The notes beneath the pieces were generated by a model, which did no database searches, was not told the DNA's origin, and saw nothing but the letters and a program-made list of their open reading frames with translations. A program made the position numbers and the translations under genes. Positions 43,513 through 52,359 of a DNA stretch of 64,000 nt are shown here, in pieces; the stretch's first letter is position 1, and every line of letters begins with the position of its first letter. This DNA comes from Nioella sp965215655 (GTDB taxonomy: Bacteria; Pseudomonadota; Alphaproteobacteria; Rhodobacterales; Rhodobacteraceae). Where the stretch lies: positions 2,294,001 through 2,358,000 of the forward strand of contig NZ_OZ244111.1 in the NCBI RefSeq assembly GCF_965215655.1, in the 5' to 3' direction.

Positions 43513-44754
43513 TCACCCTGCGAACCGTTGCGGATCGTAAGGCGTCATGTCGATATTGGGCCGCTGGCCGGTCATCATCTGCGCCAGCCAGCGCCCGGTT
43601 TTCGGCCCGCCCGTCAGGCCGATATGGTGGTGGCCAAAGCCCGCGAAGACGCCGGTTCCCCGCACCTCTCCGATCAGCGGCAGGCTGTCGGTCGGGGCCG
43701 GGCGGTGGCCCTGCCATTCGATCTCGTCGGTGGCCTGAAGCTTCGGAAAGGTTTCCGCCACCTGCCGTCTCAGCAGCTCGAACGGCGCTTTAGATGGACC
43801 GGCCTCCAGCCCGCCAAACTCAACCACACCGGCACATCTTACGCCCTGCGCCATGGGTGTGGCGACAAATTTTCCACTCGCGACCATCACCGGTACCGTC
43901 GGCCCGCCCGTCGCGTTCTCGAACACGATGTGATAGCCGCGCTCGGTTTCGATCGGCACGGTGATGCCCAGCTTTTTCATCAGCGGTTTCGACCAGACCC
44001 CAGTGGTCAGCACCACCTGATCGCAGGCGATCTCACCTTCCGTGGTCTGCACCGCGCTGACCTTGCCACCTGTCAGGGTGAAATCCTTGACGTCGGCCTT
44101 GCGGAACGTGCCGCCAAGCGCCTTGAACTCCTCGGCCAGCGCCGCCACGTAACCGCCCGGATCGCGGATGAACCCATGGTTCTTCATCACCGCCAGACAG
44201 CCGACCCTGTCGGAAAAGCAGTCCTGATACTCATGCACCGCCGCGCCTTCGATCAGTTCGGGCACGAAGCCGCCTTCGCGGCGCAGGGTCCAGACATAGC
44301 TGTCCTTCTCGAACGCCGCACGGTCGGCATAGGCGAAGGTGTAATCGCTCTCGACCACCCATTCCTCGGCCCGCGTGCCCCGTGCCAAAGCCAAATGCTG
44401 ATCGACGCTGTCACCGATCACGCCGTTGATCCCTCCGGCAATGCGCCGCGTGTCTCGGTCATTGGCATGGCCCAGATATTTCACCAGCCAGGGGATCATC
44501 CGCGGCACATAGGACCAGCGCATGAAGAGCGGGAAATTGGGGTCCATAAGGTAACCCGGCCCCTTGGCAATCAGCCCCGGCGTGGTCACCGGCACAATCG
44601 CGCAGCTGGCCAGAACCCCGGCGTTGCCATAGCTCGTCCCCTGCCCCGGATCGCCCCGGTCCACCAGCATCACCTCGCGCCCGGCGCGGCGTAGCCAGAT
44701 CGCGGCGGAGACCCCGACAATCCCTGCGCCTATGACAACGATGCGACCGCTCAT
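43513..44754 (-). CDS. FAD-dependent D-amino-acid dehydrogenase-like protein (DadA family)
   Basis: The 413-residue DAO-family enzyme has the N-terminal dinucleotide motif GAGIVGVSAA, GTSYGNAGVL and the C-terminal GFGHHHIGLTGGP block of DadA-type dehydrogenases. It probably oxidises a D-amino or imino acid brought in by the adjoining TRAP system. ATG 44754 with GGAGG nine bases upstream was chosen over 44763. A perfect palindrome in its promoter region and the divergent MarR-type gene suggest local control. Confidence 0.85.
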   Translation of the reverse strand: MSGRIVVIGAGIVGVSAAIWLRRAGREVMLVDRGDPGQGTSYGNAGVLASCAIVPVTTPGLIAKGPGYLMDPNFPLFMRWSYVPRMIPWLVKYLGHANDRDTRRIAGGINGVIGDSVDQHLALARGTRAEEWVVESDYTFAYADRAAFEKDSYVWTLRREGGFVPELIEGAAVHEYQDCFSDRVGCLAVMKNHGFIRDPGGYVAALAEEFKALGGTFRKADVKDFTLTGGKVSAVQTTEGEIACDQVVLTTGVWSKPLMKKLGITVPIETERGYHIVFENATGGPTVPVMVASGKFVATPMAQGVRCAGVVEFGGLEAGPSKAPFELLRRQVAETFPKLQATDEIEWQGHRPAPTDSLPLIGEVRGTGVFAGFGHHHIGLTGGPKTGRWLAQMMTGQRPNIDMTPYDPQRFAG

Positions 44755-44840
44755 GCGGGACATCCTCCCATCCGGTTGCGGGCAAATGCGCCCGTTTCAG
44801 GCGATTCCCTCAGGTCAGCTTTGCCTTTAAGCGACAATAC

Positions 44841-44857
44841 GTCAACATTTTGTTGAC
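44841..44857. promoter_or_regulatory. Operator-like inverted repeat between the DadA-like and MarR-type genes
   Basis: GTCAACA-TTT-TGTTGAC is a perfect 7-3-7 inverted repeat in the divergent promoter region, 30 bp before the MarR-type start and 87 bp before the DadA-like start. It is the likely binding site of that regulator. Confidence 0.65.
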
Positions 44858-44886
44858 AATTTATCAGAAAGACGCAGTTTGAAGAC

Positions 44887-45402
44887 ATGTCACACACTGA
44901 TCTTGGCCCCGTTGTTTCCTCTGCCCATCTCGCCGATGGCAGCTTCCCGCAGATCTCGGAATTCGAGTATGGTCTGACCCTTGCAAACAACGCCTTCCAA
45001 CGCTGGATGATGCGGGCGATGGCGGCGTCTGGCCACCCGGACATGTCGGCGCTGGAGGTTCAGGTGATGCATTCCGTCCACCACCGGGGCCGCGCCAAGA
45101 CGCTGGCCGATCTCTGCCTTGGGCTTGGCATAGAGGACACCCACACGGTGAACTACGCGATCAAGAAGCTCGCCAAGGCGGGGCTGGTGCGCGAGGGCCG
45201 GCAGGGCAAGGAAAAGACCGTGACAGCGACCGAGGCGGGGGCTGCGGCCTGCGAACGCTACCGCGACATCCGCGAGGCGCTGCTTCTGCGCGCCGTGCAC
45301 GAACTTGGCTTCGAGCCCGAGCAGATCAGCCGCCTCAGCACGCTGCTGCGCCTCATGTCCGGGCAATACGATCAGGCTGCCCGCGCCGCGACGACATATT
45401 AG
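44887..45402 (+). CDS. MarR-type winged-helix regulator
   Basis: This 171-residue protein has a MarR-like winged helix in the middle (about 50-120): LADLCLGLGIEDTHTVNYAIKKL-type recognition helix (in part) followed by the GLVREGRQGKEKTVTATEAG wing. Helical arms at both ends would dimerise. It is divergent from the DadA-like/TRAP operon, which it probably controls. Confidence 0.85.
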   Translation: MSHTDLGPVVSSAHLADGSFPQISEFEYGLTLANNAFQRWMMRAMAASGHPDMSALEVQVMHSVHHRGRAKTLADLCLGLGIEDTHTVNYAIKKLAKAGLVREGRQGKEKTVTATEAGAAACERYRDIREALLLRAVHELGFEPEQISRLSTLLRLMSGQYDQAARAATTY

Positions 45403-45404
45403 GC

Positions 45405-46532
45405 TCATCCCCCTGCCCTCCGCCGGTATTTCTCCAGCACATCCGGGTTCGGGTCGATCCCCAGGCCCGGGCCGGTCGGCAGCACGACTGCGCCGTTTTC
45501 TACCGGGAAGGGGCTGGTAAGCACGTCCTCGACAAGGAAATAGCTCGCCTGGTAGAACTCGCAGCCCAAGGTGATTTCTGGCGTTGCCGCGATCATGTGG
45601 GCCCCTGCCAGATGGGCAATGCCCGCCTCGAACATGTCGCCGCCATAGGCCGACAGGCCAGAGGCCGCCGCCATCCGCGCCACGGTCTGGGCCCGGCTTA
45701 ACCCGCCCGATTTCATGATCTTGATCGAGACGCCATCGGCGATCCCCATCGACAGGCCAAGCGCCATGTCCTCCGGTCCGAAAACGCTCTCATCCGCCAG
45801 CAGGGGCACGTCGATCTCGCCCCGGATCCGCGCCATCAACTCCCGCAGATGCGCCTTCACGGGCTGTTCGATGAAGGTGGGCCGGAACGTCGCCACATCC
45901 CGCACGCAGGCCAAAGCCACGTCATGATGCAAACCCTGGTTATAGTCCACACGGATGTCGAACTCCGGGTAATCGGCCCGCAACCGCTCCAGCCGCATCA
46001 TGTCGAAGGCATGATCCTTGAACCCGGTCTTGAGTTTGATGATCCGCACCCCATCGGCGCGCAGCCGGTCCATCAGCGCAAGGTCGCGGTCGAAATCGGG
46101 GTCGGCGATGGAACAGGACAGCGGAATGCGCGCCCGATAGGTGCCGCCCAACAGCTCTGACACCGGCAGCCCCGCTGCCTTGCCCAAAAGGTCGAGCAGG
46201 GCGGTTTCCAGTGCTGCCTTGGCCTCCGTGCAATGGGCCACGGCATATTGCGCATCGGCCATGATTCGCGCCCGGTCCGACAGCCTGCGCCCCAAGACAA
46301 GGGGCCTGAAATAGCGGTCGAGCGCCGCATATGTCGCCTCGGCAGAGCCGGTGAACACCACCCAGGGGCTCGCCTCGCCCCAGCCCTGCAGCCCGCCTTC
46401 GGTGGTCAGGCGCAGGATGACAATATCCACCGCATGCTCGACCGAGCCAATGCCATGGTCGCGCCGTGCGTTCACCGGCAGCGCGAGATGCCACAGGTCA
46501 ACTCCCGTGATCGTCTGGTCCCAGGCCGACAT
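45405..46532 (-). CDS. Mandelate racemase/muconate lactonizing enzyme-type enolase-superfamily enzyme
   Basis: The 375-residue protein has the two domains of the enolase superfamily. The barrel carries the KxK pair in IIKLKTG (about 165), metal ligands in IRVDYNQ, FIEQP and LLADES, and the opposite-face lysine in IKIMKSGG, the MLE-subgroup pattern. The reaction may be an epimerisation, dehydration or cycloisomerisation; roseobacter relatives act on hydroxyproline-type compounds, but the substrate cannot be read here. ATG 46532 follows GGGGA; a GTG at 46559 is possible. Confidence 0.85.
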   Translation of the reverse strand: MSAWDQTITGVDLWHLALPVNARRDHGIGSVEHAVDIVILRLTTEGGLQGWGEASPWVVFTGSAEATYAALDRYFRPLVLGRRLSDRARIMADAQYAVAHCTEAKAALETALLDLLGKAAGLPVSELLGGTYRARIPLSCSIADPDFDRDLALMDRLRADGVRIIKLKTGFKDHAFDMMRLERLRADYPEFDIRVDYNQGLHHDVALACVRDVATFRPTFIEQPVKAHLRELMARIRGEIDVPLLADESVFGPEDMALGLSMGIADGVSIKIMKSGGLSRAQTVARMAAASGLSAYGGDMFEAGIAHLAGAHMIAATPEITLGCEFYQASYFLVEDVLTSPFPVENGAVVLPTGPGLGIDPNPDVLEKYRRRAGG

Positions 46533-46593
46533 ACTGTCCCCATATTTCCCTTGGTCCACCCTGCCGCCCCTATTCCATCATTTCCAATATTCA

Positions 46594-46617
46594 TTTATCT
46601 ATTCTTCATCAGATAAA
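46594..46617. promoter_or_regulatory. LysR-type operator between the enolase-family gene and lysR
   Basis: TTTATCT-N10-AGATAAA is a perfect 7-bp inverted repeat with the T...A spacing typical of LysR-type sites. It lies 16 bp before the LysR-type start codon in the divergent region. Confidence 0.62.
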
Positions 46618-46632
46618 ATGATGAGGTGAGGC

Positions 46633-47544
46633 ATGTCCCTCCGCTTCCGCCAGCTTCAGGCCTTTCACGCCATAGTTGAGACCGGCACGGTCACCGCCGC
46701 CGCCGACCAGCTCGGCATTTCCCAGCCCGGCATTTCAAACCTCCTGTCGCAACTGGAACGCCAGACCCGGTTCAAGCTGTTCGAGCGGGTGCGCGGCCGG
46801 CTGGTGCCGACGCCGGAGGCTGAAGTGCTCTATCAGGAGGTCGACACCGTGGTGCGCGGGCTCGACCATGTCAGCCAGGCGGTCGTCGATTTGCAGAACA
46901 AGCAGGCCGGGCAGCTCCAGGTTGCCTCGCAGCATTCCATGTCCTTTGGCTTCATGCCCCGGCTGATTGCCCGTTTCGCCAGGGACCGGCCCGACATGTC
47001 GATTTCATTCCAGTCGCAATATTCGGTGAAGATCCAGGAATGGGTGCAGTCGGGCCTCTTTGAGATCGGGATCTGCGAATTGCCGCTATTGCATGACGCG
47101 CTCAACGTGCATCCGCTTCAGATCGAAACCCTGCTGGCGCTGCCCGAGGATAGCCCGCTCGCCCGCCATGACGTGCTGACGCCGGAACTGCTGGATGGCA
47201 CGCCCTTCATCGTCATGGGGCCGGAACACATGACCCACAGGCGCACGCGCGAGGCGTTTCACAACGCGGGCATCCCCCTGCGGACGCGCGTTCACTCGCA
47301 TCTGTTCAAGAACCTGCTCAGCTTCGTGAAAGAAGGGATGGGCGTGGCGATACTTGACCCGTTCGCCCTGCATTTCGACTTCGAAGGCGGGTTCATCACC
47401 CGGCCCTTCCGCCCCCGCATCCTGATGGACATGGCGGTGATCACCTCGCGCACCCGGCCCATGTCGGCGCTCGGGCAGGAGTTCCTTGCGCTGCTTCTGG
47501 AGGAGCTTAGGCCCTACGATTGCAGCCCCGGCGCAAACGGTTGA
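46633..47544 (+). CDS. LysR-family transcriptional regulator
   Basis: This 303-residue regulator has the N-terminal HTH (about 2-60; AAADQLGISQPGISNLLSQLERQ) and a periplasmic-binding-like effector domain (about 90-300). It is divergent from the enolase-superfamily gene and is likely its regulator. The inducer is not known. Confidence 0.93.
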   Translation: MSLRFRQLQAFHAIVETGTVTAAADQLGISQPGISNLLSQLERQTRFKLFERVRGRLVPTPEAEVLYQEVDTVVRGLDHVSQAVVDLQNKQAGQLQVASQHSMSFGFMPRLIARFARDRPDMSISFQSQYSVKIQEWVQSGLFEIGICELPLLHDALNVHPLQIETLLALPEDSPLARHDVLTPELLDGTPFIVMGPEHMTHRRTREAFHNAGIPLRTRVHSHLFKNLLSFVKEGMGVAILDPFALHFDFEGGFITRPFRPRILMDMAVITSRTRPMSALGQEFLALLLEELRPYDCSPGANG

Positions 47545-47559
47545 TCTGGGCGCGGGGGG

Positions 47560-47601
47560 AAGGGCCTTGCAAGGCCCTTTCAAGCGGCTTGCAAGCCGCT
47601 T
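47560..47601. repeat. Two tandem 20-bp palindromes
   Basis: AAGGGCCTTGCAAGGCCCTT (47560-47579) and AAGCGGCTTGCAAGCCGCTT (47582-47601) are both perfect palindromes with a CTTGCAAG centre, enclosed by GGGGG and CCCCC. They lie between two convergent genes, 14 bp from the ThDP-enzyme stop. A third of the same form is at 22155-22174. Confidence 0.75.
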
Positions 47602-47614
47602 CCCCCCGCCCGGC

Positions 47615-49303
47615 TCAGCCCATCCACCGACGCACGGGCGCGGCGGCTTCCTCCAGCGGTTGCACCACCACATCGACCAGCGTCGGTCCGTCATGGGCAA
47701 TCGCCTCGGCCAGCACCTTGTCCAGTTCGGCAGGGTCGTCCACCCGCCAGGACTTGACCCCGTAGGCCGCCGCCACCGCCGCATGGTCCACGGTTGCGAA
47801 GTCGACATTGTAATACCGCGCGCCCTTGTCGGCCATCTGGCTGGCCTTAATCCATCCGAAATTGGCGTTGGAGAAGACAACGAAGGTGATCGGCGCGCGG
47901 TGACGCGTCACGGTTTCCAACTCGCCCGCCGTAAAGCCGAAAGACCCATCCCCCATCAGCGCCACGGTCTTGGATGCAGGCCGCCCATACCACGCACCCA
48001 GAGATGCCGAAAGCGAATAGCCAAGCGCCCCATGCGCCCGGTTGGTGATGAAGAAACGCCCCGGCAGGTCCTGCTGGTAATAGGCCGACATGTAGGGGCA
48101 GCTTGTACCGGGGTCTGACACGATGGTCGCATCAGGCGGCAAGAGTCGGTTCAAAGTCGCAATCACCCGCTCGGGCCGGATCGGGGCCGCGTCGCTTTCG
48201 GCCAGGGCCCGGAACCGCGCGAATTTGCGCGCCTTGCGCTCGGCCACCGCCCTGGCACCACCGAACCCCGCCCCCGCGTCGCGTGCATCAAGAACCGCGT
48301 TCACCTCGGTCAGCGACAGGCGCAGGTCGCCCACGACGCCCACCTCGGTCGGGTAATTAGCCCCGATCACCATCGGGTCGCTGTCGAAATGCACGATGCG
48401 CGTGCCGGGCTTGGGGGCCTCCCATCTTGCCGTGGTGGTGGACCCGGCCCGGATGCCCATGAACACCACCAGATCGGCGGCTTCCATCGCCTCCCAGGTC
48501 TCATCCGTGCCGCCGTTCGACCCGACCACGCCGAGGCAGTTCGGGTGGCTGTCGGCAAGGCTGCCCTGCCCCGAAATCGAGGTCGCCACCGGGATGTCCA
48601 GCCGCGCGGCCATCCTTGCCAGTTCCTCCCACGCGCCCGAAATCACCACGCCGCCACCGCAGACGATCAAAGGCTGTTTCGCTGACAGGATCGCGTCGAC
48701 CGCCGCCTCCGAAGCGCCGGGTTCCGGCCCCTGCCGGTAGGCGGGAAAGACATGCGTCGCGGGATCGGCCCAGATATCGGCAGGGTCGACGGGATCGTAC
48801 TGGATGTCATAGGGCAGACCCAGATGCGCCGCGCCGGGGCGGCCCGTGGTCATCGCCCGGAACGCACCGCGCACCATGCGGGGAATGTGGGCCGCCTGCT
48901 TGATGACCGTGTTCCACTTGGTCAGGGGCCGCATCAGCGCCTCCTGATCGACCTCCGTCAGCGGGTATTTCCCATAGGTCCCGACCGAGATATCAGAGGT
49001 GATCGCCAAGACCGAATAGCTGCTTTCCGACGCCTCGATCAGCCCCGGCAGGATATAGGTCGCGCCGCCGCCCGACGGCCCCTCGCAGATGCCGGGCCGC
49101 CCGGTCACGCGGGCATAGGCATCGGCCATATAGGTGGCGGATCGTTCATCGCGAGTCAGCACATGGGTGATGCCGTGATCCATCCCGCGCATCGCGTCAT
49201 AAAACGGCAGGCTGGTGTCGCCGCACAGGCCGAACACATGCCGCACCCCCTGAGCCTCCAGCATCTTCACCAGCGCTTCGGCCCCGTTCATCTGGTTGGT
49301 CAT
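47615..49303 (-). CDS. Thiamine-diphosphate-dependent enzyme (acetolactate synthase-like)
   Basis: The 562-residue protein has the three-domain ThDP fold: the pyrimidine domain with the activating glutamate E53 in TRDERSA, a central domain, and the pyrophosphate domain with the GDGSFGFTAGELET...NANFGW metal motif. It is in the acetolactate synthase/benzoylformate decarboxylase superfamily; no regulatory-subunit gene is near, so a catabolic decarboxylase or ligase is likelier than valine synthesis. It starts after GGAGATGAG. It is divergent from a GntR regulator. Confidence 0.85.
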   Translation of the reverse strand: MTNQMNGAEALVKMLEAQGVRHVFGLCGDTSLPFYDAMRGMDHGITHVLTRDERSATYMADAYARVTGRPGICEGPSGGGATYILPGLIEASESSYSVLAITSDISVGTYGKYPLTEVDQEALMRPLTKWNTVIKQAAHIPRMVRGAFRAMTTGRPGAAHLGLPYDIQYDPVDPADIWADPATHVFPAYRQGPEPGASEAAVDAILSAKQPLIVCGGGVVISGAWEELARMAARLDIPVATSISGQGSLADSHPNCLGVVGSNGGTDETWEAMEAADLVVFMGIRAGSTTTARWEAPKPGTRIVHFDSDPMVIGANYPTEVGVVGDLRLSLTEVNAVLDARDAGAGFGGARAVAERKARKFARFRALAESDAAPIRPERVIATLNRLLPPDATIVSDPGTSCPYMSAYYQQDLPGRFFITNRAHGALGYSLSASLGAWYGRPASKTVALMGDGSFGFTAGELETVTRHRAPITFVVFSNANFGWIKASQMADKGARYYNVDFATVDHAAVAAAYGVKSWRVDDPAELDKVLAEAIAHDGPTLVDVVVQPLEEAAAPVRRWMG

Positions 49304-49332
49304 CGACTCATCTCCGCGGATTCATATTTCAT

Positions 49333-49344
49333 GCTGTATACAGC
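49333..49344. promoter_or_regulatory. GntR/FCD operator-like palindrome
   Basis: GCTGTATACAGC is a perfect 12-bp palindrome in the AT-rich divergent region between the ThDP enzyme and GntR genes. It resembles the GT-N-AC sites of FadR-subfamily regulators. Confidence 0.6.
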
Positions 49345-49413
49345 TCAAAATATCTTGCAAAACTCAACCCAAAATATCACTATGCCGACAGATCGCCGGA
49401 AAGAGCCGCTGAA

Positions 49414-50118
49414 ATGACAGACCCCGCCCCTAAACCCGAAAGCCCCAGACCCGAAAGCAATGTCGACCGCATCACCGCGCAGCTCCGGCGCATGGCGGCG
49501 GAGTTCGAGATCAAGCCCGATGAACGCATTCGCGAAGGCGATATGGCCAAGCGCCTCTCGGTCAGTCGCACGCCTCTGCGTGAGGCGCTCAACCGACTGG
49601 TGTCAGAGGGCTTTCTGACCTTCACCGGCGGGCAAGGGTTCTTCTGCCGCTCGCTGACGCCTGAGCGCATTCTCGACCTCTACGAGGCGCGCGCCGCCGT
49701 GGAATGCGAGGCGATGCGGCTGGCCATTTCCCGCGCCCCCGATGCCGATATTCGCGCGCTAAAGGACGAGCTGGACCGCACCGAGCCTCTCTACGAAACC
49801 GCCACCGACCGGATCGCGCTGCTGGAGATGGACGAAGCGTTCCACATGGCGCTGACCCGGCTGTCGCGGAACGCCGAGCTGACCAATATGCTCGACAACA
49901 TCAACGGCCGCATCCGCTACGTGCGCATGATCGGGCTGAACATGGCGCGCAGCGACGCGCGGCGGCTGTCGGCGCACCGCGCCATTCTCGATGCGCTGAC
50001 CGACCGCGACGAGGCCCGCGCGCTGGCGACGCTTCGTGCCCATATCGAACTGCGCAAGGAAGACGCGACCCGCGCGGTGCGCGAGGCATTTTCTCACATC
50101 TACGTTCAGGCAGGCTGA
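49414..50118 (+). CDS. GntR-family regulator (FadR/FCD subgroup)
   Basis: The 234-residue protein has an N-terminal winged helix (about 15-80; IREGDMAKRLSVSRTPLREALNRL) and an all-helical FCD effector domain (about 95-225) with the metal-binding Asp/His pattern (EMDEAFHMAL, HRAILDAL, LRAHIEL). It lies one base before the racemase-like gene and is divergent from the ThDP-enzyme gene, so it probably controls both. Confidence 0.92.
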   Translation: MTDPAPKPESPRPESNVDRITAQLRRMAAEFEIKPDERIREGDMAKRLSVSRTPLREALNRLVSEGFLTFTGGQGFFCRSLTPERILDLYEARAAVECEAMRLAISRAPDADIRALKDELDRTEPLYETATDRIALLEMDEAFHMALTRLSRNAELTNMLDNINGRIRYVRMIGLNMARSDARRLSAHRAILDALTDRDEARALATLRAHIELRKEDATRAVREAFSHIYVQAG

Positions 50119-50119
50119 C

Positions 50120-50857
50120 ATGACCACACGCGGCGGCAAGACGGTTTACGGGGCAAGCGTCGGCATCCTGATGCTGGAAACGCAGTTTCCCCGCATCCCC
50201 GGCGATATCGGCAACGCGCTGACCTGGCCTTTCCCGGTGCATTTCCGGGTGGTGCGCGGGGCAACGCCCGACAATATCGTGCGCGGCGCGCCGCTGGACC
50301 GGGTGCAGGATTTCATCGACGCCGCGCAGGATCTTGTCGCTATGGGCTGCGACGGGATCACCACGAATTGCGGGTTCCTGTCGCTGTTGCAGGGCGACAT
50401 GGCGGCAGCCCTTGGCGTGCCGGTCGCAACCTCGTCGCTGATGCAGGTGCCGCTGGTGGAACGGCTGCTGCCACCGGGCAAGCGGGTCGGCATATTGACA
50501 GTCTCGGCCAGCACGCTCAGCCCCGATCACCTGAAAGCGGCGAGCGTGGCGCTGGACACCCCTGTGATGGGCACGGAAGGCGGGCGTGCTTTCACCCGCG
50601 ATATCCTTGGCGACGCGCCAGAAATCGACTTCGAGGCCTGCCGGCTCGACCTGCTCGACGCCGCGAACGAGCTGACGGGCAAACACCCGGACGTCGGCGG
50701 CATCGTGCTGGAATGCACCAACATGGTGCCCTATGCCGCGGATATCCGCGCCGCCACCGGCCTGCCGGTCTGGTCGATCTACAGTTTCGTCAGCTGGTTT
50801 CAGGCGGGGCTGATGCCGCGCCGCTTCTGTGGTGGAATCGACGACCCCCGCTGGTAA
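50120..50857 (+). CDS. Asp/Glu/hydantoin racemase-superfamily protein
   Basis: The 245-residue product has the two cysteines of the superfamily: C84 in TTNCGFL and C199 in LECTNM. Members racemise or isomerise amino acids, hydantoins or maleate, or decarboxylate arylmalonates. The ATG is one base after the gntR stop, so it is co-translated with the regulator. Together with the ThDP enzyme it suggests degradation of a chiral amino- or hydroxy-acid, but the substrate is not determined. Confidence 0.82.
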   Translation: MTTRGGKTVYGASVGILMLETQFPRIPGDIGNALTWPFPVHFRVVRGATPDNIVRGAPLDRVQDFIDAAQDLVAMGCDGITTNCGFLSLLQGDMAAALGVPVATSSLMQVPLVERLLPPGKRVGILTVSASTLSPDHLKAASVALDTPVMGTEGGRAFTRDILGDAPEIDFEACRLDLLDAANELTGKHPDVGGIVLECTNMVPYAADIRAATGLPVWSIYSFVSWFQAGLMPRRFCGGIDDPRW

Positions 50858-50898
50858 TCCCGAGCGCGAGTCAATCCGTTGACCTGAGCAGGCCGGGC

Positions 50899-51138
50899 CT
50901 ATTTGGCGGCCGTGGCCCGGGGCTTTTTCGGCGCTTTGGCAGGCTTGGGCGCGGTCGCCTCGACCGCTGCCCCTTCCTCTTTTTCGAGACGGGCCTTGCG
51001 AAGGCGCGATGTCTTGACTTTGCGCTGTTCGGTTTCCTCGTCAATGATCTGCTTCACCACGCGCGTGGTCTTGTCCATCAGCGTTTCCCTGATAGGCGTT
51101 GAGCACTTGAACAAGCTGTTCTTGGTGGATCTGGTCAT
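50899..51138 (-). CDS. Small Lys/Arg-rich protein
   Basis: This 79-residue protein starts at an ATG (51138) after a strong AAGGAGG site; the longer frame to 51498 overlaps the DUF982 gene and is not supported. The N-terminal half is helical with mixed charge (VVKQIIDEETEQRKVKTSRLRK in part), and the C-terminus is Ala/Lys/Pro-rich like histone H1 tails. It may bind nucleic acid. Family unknown. Confidence 0.62.
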   Translation of the reverse strand: MTRSTKNSLFKCSTPIRETLMDKTTRVVKQIIDEETEQRKVKTSRLRKARLEKEEGAAVEATAPKPAKAPKKPRATAAK

Positions 51139-51265
51139 CTTGGTGCCTCCTTTGCAGACATTCCCGGAACGGTCGCCCTGAGCGGCACAGAGGGGCGACC
51201 GACGTATTGGGCACCCGGTTTGCGGGTGCCGCTCTGCCGGTCGCGCAACGGCATGCCGCCCCGCC

Positions 51266-51532
51266 TCAGCAGGCGGCGGCCAGATCGGTGCCGTAGGCTT
51301 TGAATCCGGCCGTCCGCGCGGCCGAGATGAACGCCCTGCGGGCTGCACCAGCCGGAACCAGGCAATGCATTGCGGCGTCAATCTGGGCGAGAGCGAAATC
51401 CCTGTCCTGATTGGCAACCGGCCATTTCTTGCGCAGCCAGTAGGAGGCTTGCTCGATCGTTGTGACTCTTTGGGTGCCGCCTTCAGGTGACAGGACAAGT
51501 CTGATGGGATCTCCCCAGTGGGTTTCTATCAT
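51266..51532 (-). CDS. DUF982 family protein
   Basis: The 88-residue product fits DUF982: GDPIRLVL, TTIEQASYWLRKKWP and the C-terminal ARRAFISAARTAGF block. Function is unknown; members are common in Rhizobiales and Rhodobacterales, often beside stress genes. It is a single gene here. Confidence 0.75.
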   Translation of the reverse strand: MIETHWGDPIRLVLSPEGGTQRVTTIEQASYWLRKKWPVANQDRDFALAQIDAAMHCLVPAGAARRAFISAARTAGFKAYGTDLAAAC

Positions 51533-51649
51533 GATATCGTTTCGTTGAAATTCGGGAATGAACCGCCCTGTCAGGGGCGTGTCCTCTGAAAAGAGGAGAC
51601 GAGAGCAACGCGATGGCTGCTCCCGCCCTTTGGTTTGGTCCGACGCAGC

Positions 51650-51856
51650 TTATGCCAGCGCAAGATTGGTCGCAGATTCGCGACCATCGCGCCCGCTTTC
51701 GACGTCAAAGGTCACAGCCTGACCATCGTCGAGCTGATTGAGCCCCGCGTGTTCCAGAGCGGATACGTGAACGAAGATGTCCTTCGATCCCTGCTCCGGG
51801 GCGATGAAGCCAAAACCTTTTTGAGAGTTGAACCATTTCACGGTGCCATTGGCCAT
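51650..51856 (-). CDS. cspA: Cold-shock protein CspA family
   Basis: This 68-residue cold-shock domain protein has the RNA-binding motifs KGFGFI (RNP1) and IFVHVSAL (RNP2) and the NGTVKWFN start. It melts RNA structure as a chaperone. ATG 51856 follows AGGAGACATC; the open frame upstream to 51976 lies in the leader. Confidence 0.95.
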   Translation of the reverse strand: MANGTVKWFNSQKGFGFIAPEQGSKDIFVHVSALEHAGLNQLDDGQAVTFDVESGRDGRESATNLALA

Positions 51857-52286
51857 CGTGATGTCTCCTGATTTGATTGCCATCCGCACAACGCGATGGC
51901 CCGGCCCAGTGTCTTCGTATGAACAACTGGGGCCGTTAGGAAACAGAAGATCGTAGGAATGTGCTTTGCTAGACACAGGTGGGTATCCGTTGGTGCCGTT
52001 ACAAGGGGCCGATCACGGAATAGGGAAAGAAAACCTGCAGGCTGCCTGCCGCGTAGGCCCGTTTGCCGGAAATCATGAGCGGTGGCGGCCGCGGGTAGGC
52101 GACCCGGCCCATCCAACCGGGGTCCGTCTTTCGCGTGGAATTGTCTCGCCTCTGGGCGCAGCGGAACGACGGGGCGGGATATCTGGAACGCGATCATCCA
52201 CTGACACCCACGATCCTGTGCCGTGCTTTGCGGGCGCGCACCCAATTCGGTGAAGACATGCGGCGAAAGAGGACATCTTTTACAAA
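51857..52286. other. Intergenic region between cspA and phnC
   Basis: About 500 bp separate the divergent cspA and phnC genes. The left 120 bp are the probable cspA leader. The rest (51980-52280) contains no ORF with a ribosome-binding site, homology or codon bias; frames seen on both strands look incidental. The Pho-box-like repeats at its right end are listed separately. Confidence 0.5.
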
Positions 52287-52316
52287 ACTGTAAATATGAT
52301 GACACGAGACTGTCAC
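52287..52316 (+). promoter_or_regulatory. Pho-box-like direct repeats before phnC
   Basis: ACTGTAAA (52287) and ACTGTCAC (52309) are direct repeats 22 bp (two helical turns) apart in an AT-rich patch, with GATGACAC between. PhoB sites are built from CTGTCAT-type repeats at 11-bp steps, and phn genes are normally PhoB-controlled. The site is 44 bp before the phnC start. Confidence 0.5.
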
Positions 52317-52359
52317 GGCATGCAGACACAAGGGCCCCGAAAACGCACAGGGGGTTCAG

